Of a stretch of 64,000 nt of DNA, positions 63,040 through 64,000 are shown one piece after another. Position 1 is the stretch's first letter. Every line of letters begins with the position of its first letter. The translations under genes and the position numbers were made by a program. Location of the stretch: positions 930,001-994,000 of the forward strand of contig CBDCBH010000002.1 in assembly GCA_965214235.1 (NCBI GenBank), written 5' to 3'. The notes under the pieces were generated by a model. The model saw only the letters and a program-made list of their open reading frames with translations, was not told where the DNA came from and did no database searches. The DNA comes from Ilyomonas sp965214235 (lineage in GTDB: Bacteria > Bacteroidota > Bacteroidia > Chitinophagales > Chitinophagaceae).

Positions 63040-63756
63040 TTACAAATTCAATACATCGTTCATTGTAAAAACGCCTTTTTTATTTTGTAAAAATTCAGCT
63101 GCTAATACAACTCCGGCGGCAAAGCCTTTTCGGTTGTGAGCCGTGTGTTTAATTTCAATATCATCAACATCACTGGTATATTTTATAATGTGCGTACCCG
63201 GCGCAGGATCGGTGCGGATACTTTTTATTTCCAGGTCTTCTTTTGTTTTTGGCTGCTCGTTCACCCACTGTTTTTTTTGTTTGAAATATTGTAAAACCTG
63301 CTCTGCCAATGTAATGGCTGTACCGCTTGGCGCGTCTTTTTTTTGGGTATGATGAATCTCTTCAATCATCGCATCATAATCATCATACGATGACATTATT
63401 TGTGCAAGAAAACGGTTGGCTTCAAAAAACAAATTCACGCCAACACTAAAGTTGCTGGCGTATAAAAAAGCTCCCTTTTTATTTTCAACATATTGTATAA
63501 TTTCATCCCAATGCTGCAACCATCCTGTTGAGCCGCACACAACAGCAATGCCGGCATCCAAACATTTTTTTATGTTTTGCACGGCACTGCGCGGCGTTGT
63601 AAATTCAATAGCAACATCGGCTCTCTTAAGGTTAGCGGTTGTTATTTCACCTGCATTGCGGCTACTAATTGTAAGCACTACTTCGTGCCTTTTTTGCATA
63701 GCAATTTCTTCAATAGCTTTGCCCATTTTGCCATAACCAATCAGAGCTATTTTCAT
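63040..63756 (-). CDS. dapB: 4-hydroxy-tetrahydrodipicolinate reductase
   Basis: 238 aa. N-terminal nucleotide loop IGYGKMGKAIEE, the signature EIHHTQKKDAPSGTAITLAE with catalytic His and Lys, and RTDPAPGTHIIKY. Lysine/diaminopimelate pathway enzyme in the cytosol. Divergent partner genes absent; lies 10 bases downstream of the DUF5683 stop on the same strand, consistent with the known parA-parB-DUF5683-dapB order. Confidence 0.95.
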   Translation of the reverse strand: MKIALIGYGKMGKAIEEIAMQKRHEVVLTISSRNAGEITTANLKRADVAIEFTTPRSAVQNIKKCLDAGIAVVCGSTGWLQHWDEIIQYVENKKGAFLYASNFSVGVNLFFEANRFLAQIMSSYDDYDAMIEEIHHTQKKDAPSGTAITLAEQVLQYFKQKKQWVNEQPKTKEDLEIKSIRTDPAPGTHIIKYTSDVDDIEIKHTAHNRKGFAAGVVLAAEFLQNKKGVFTMNDVLNL

Positions 63757-63766
63757 GATGTTGATT

Positions 63767-64000
63767 TTAAAAAGAAGGCAACGGTTTGCGGGTTGGATTT
63801 TTAAAATTCACCACCAATCCTAATGCTGTTGTTTTCGTTGCGGGTAAATAAGTTGGGTTGATGTGCAATGTTAATTTATCGCTTACATCGAAATCTTTTA
63901 AATGCGCAAAAACAGTAGCATCAGCAACATTTACGCCCCATAAAATAAAGAACCAGAGAAGACTGTAATCTTTATTGCGTTTATAAACATTCCTGTACGA
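63767..64000 (-). CDS. DUF5683 family protein, C-terminal part (truncated by window edge)
   Basis: The visible 77 residues start in frame at the window end: YKRNKDYSLLWFFILWGVNVADA, then TVFAHLKDFDVSDKLTLHIN, ending NPTRKPLPSF. The FILWGVNVADATV-AHL-x-FDVSD pattern marks DUF5683, a membrane-associated protein of unknown function that neighbours chromosome-partition genes in Bacteroidota. Its N-terminus lies outside the window. Confidence 0.75.
   Translation of the reverse strand, partial: SYRNVYKRNKDYSLLWFFILWGVNVADATVFAHLKDFDVSDKLTLHINPTYLPATKTTALGLVVNFKNPTRKPLPSF

Noticed and set aside
1..64000. CRISPR array
   Set aside because: No regularly spaced repeats of 24-40 bases were seen; the clustered repeats at 26852-27058 are short and irregular.

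Overview
The window is a Bacteroidota chromosome segment, most likely from the Chitinophagaceae or a near relative. The evidence is a 2435-residue SprA (type IX secretion translocon), CarboxypepD_reg-like TonB receptors, TAnnTTTG-type promoters, AT-rich intergenic DNA and the conserved pair dapB + DUF5683. No 16S rRNA or other species-level marker is present, so the genus is not fixed.

Layout. 1-17.7 kb is ordinary chromosome: the end of an OstA-like gene, nth, two CarboxypepD/TonB-dependent receptors of a probable metal-uptake type with a small secreted protein, a lipoprotein and a beta-barrel protein between them, the + strand run pepP-pssA-purS-rsmI, then on the - strand yebC, an amino-acid permease, a MESH1-like HD hydrolase, a Kir-type potassium channel and an ABC exporter. 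17.8-37.5 kb is accessory DNA: two 849-bp IS5-family copies in opposite orientation, phage-like genes between them (DUF5681 protein, tape-measure gene split by a frameshift), a 170-nt tRNA-like RNA gene and an Lrp regulator, then a block with DUF3987 primase/helicase, ERF annealing protein, HTH proteins, HigBA, cargo membrane protein and a tyrosine integrase. 37.6-64 kb is chromosome again: Wzx-like flippase, CNT nucleoside transporter, a sulfur-carrier cassette (MoeZ-like, CysO/ThiS-like, JAMM protease) joined to a short-chain dehydrogenase, an outer-membrane barrel, ftsK, sprA, ruvA, a FUSC protein, panC, a BlaI/M56 pair, dapB and the end of a DUF5683 gene.

Main inference. The 3' end of the tRNA-like RNA (25190-25202, - strand) shares 13 bp, CTACCCCTACAGC, with 37467-37479 (+ strand), just outside the integrase gene and directly followed by a terminator hairpin. 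The two sites are in inverted orientation, and one lies inside the segment bounded by the inverted IS copies. If that 7.3-kb segment is flipped back, the two sites become direct repeats flanking one element of about 17 kb, with nearly all phage-like and replication genes on one strand and the integrase beside the distal att site. I therefore read the region as an integrative, prophage-derived element inserted at the 3' end of an unusual structured RNA gene and later scrambled by IS recombination. The RNA itself has a canonical tRNA acceptor, D arm and T arm, but about 99 nt in place of the variable region and no U33 in its anticodon-like loop. It is the least explained object in the window.
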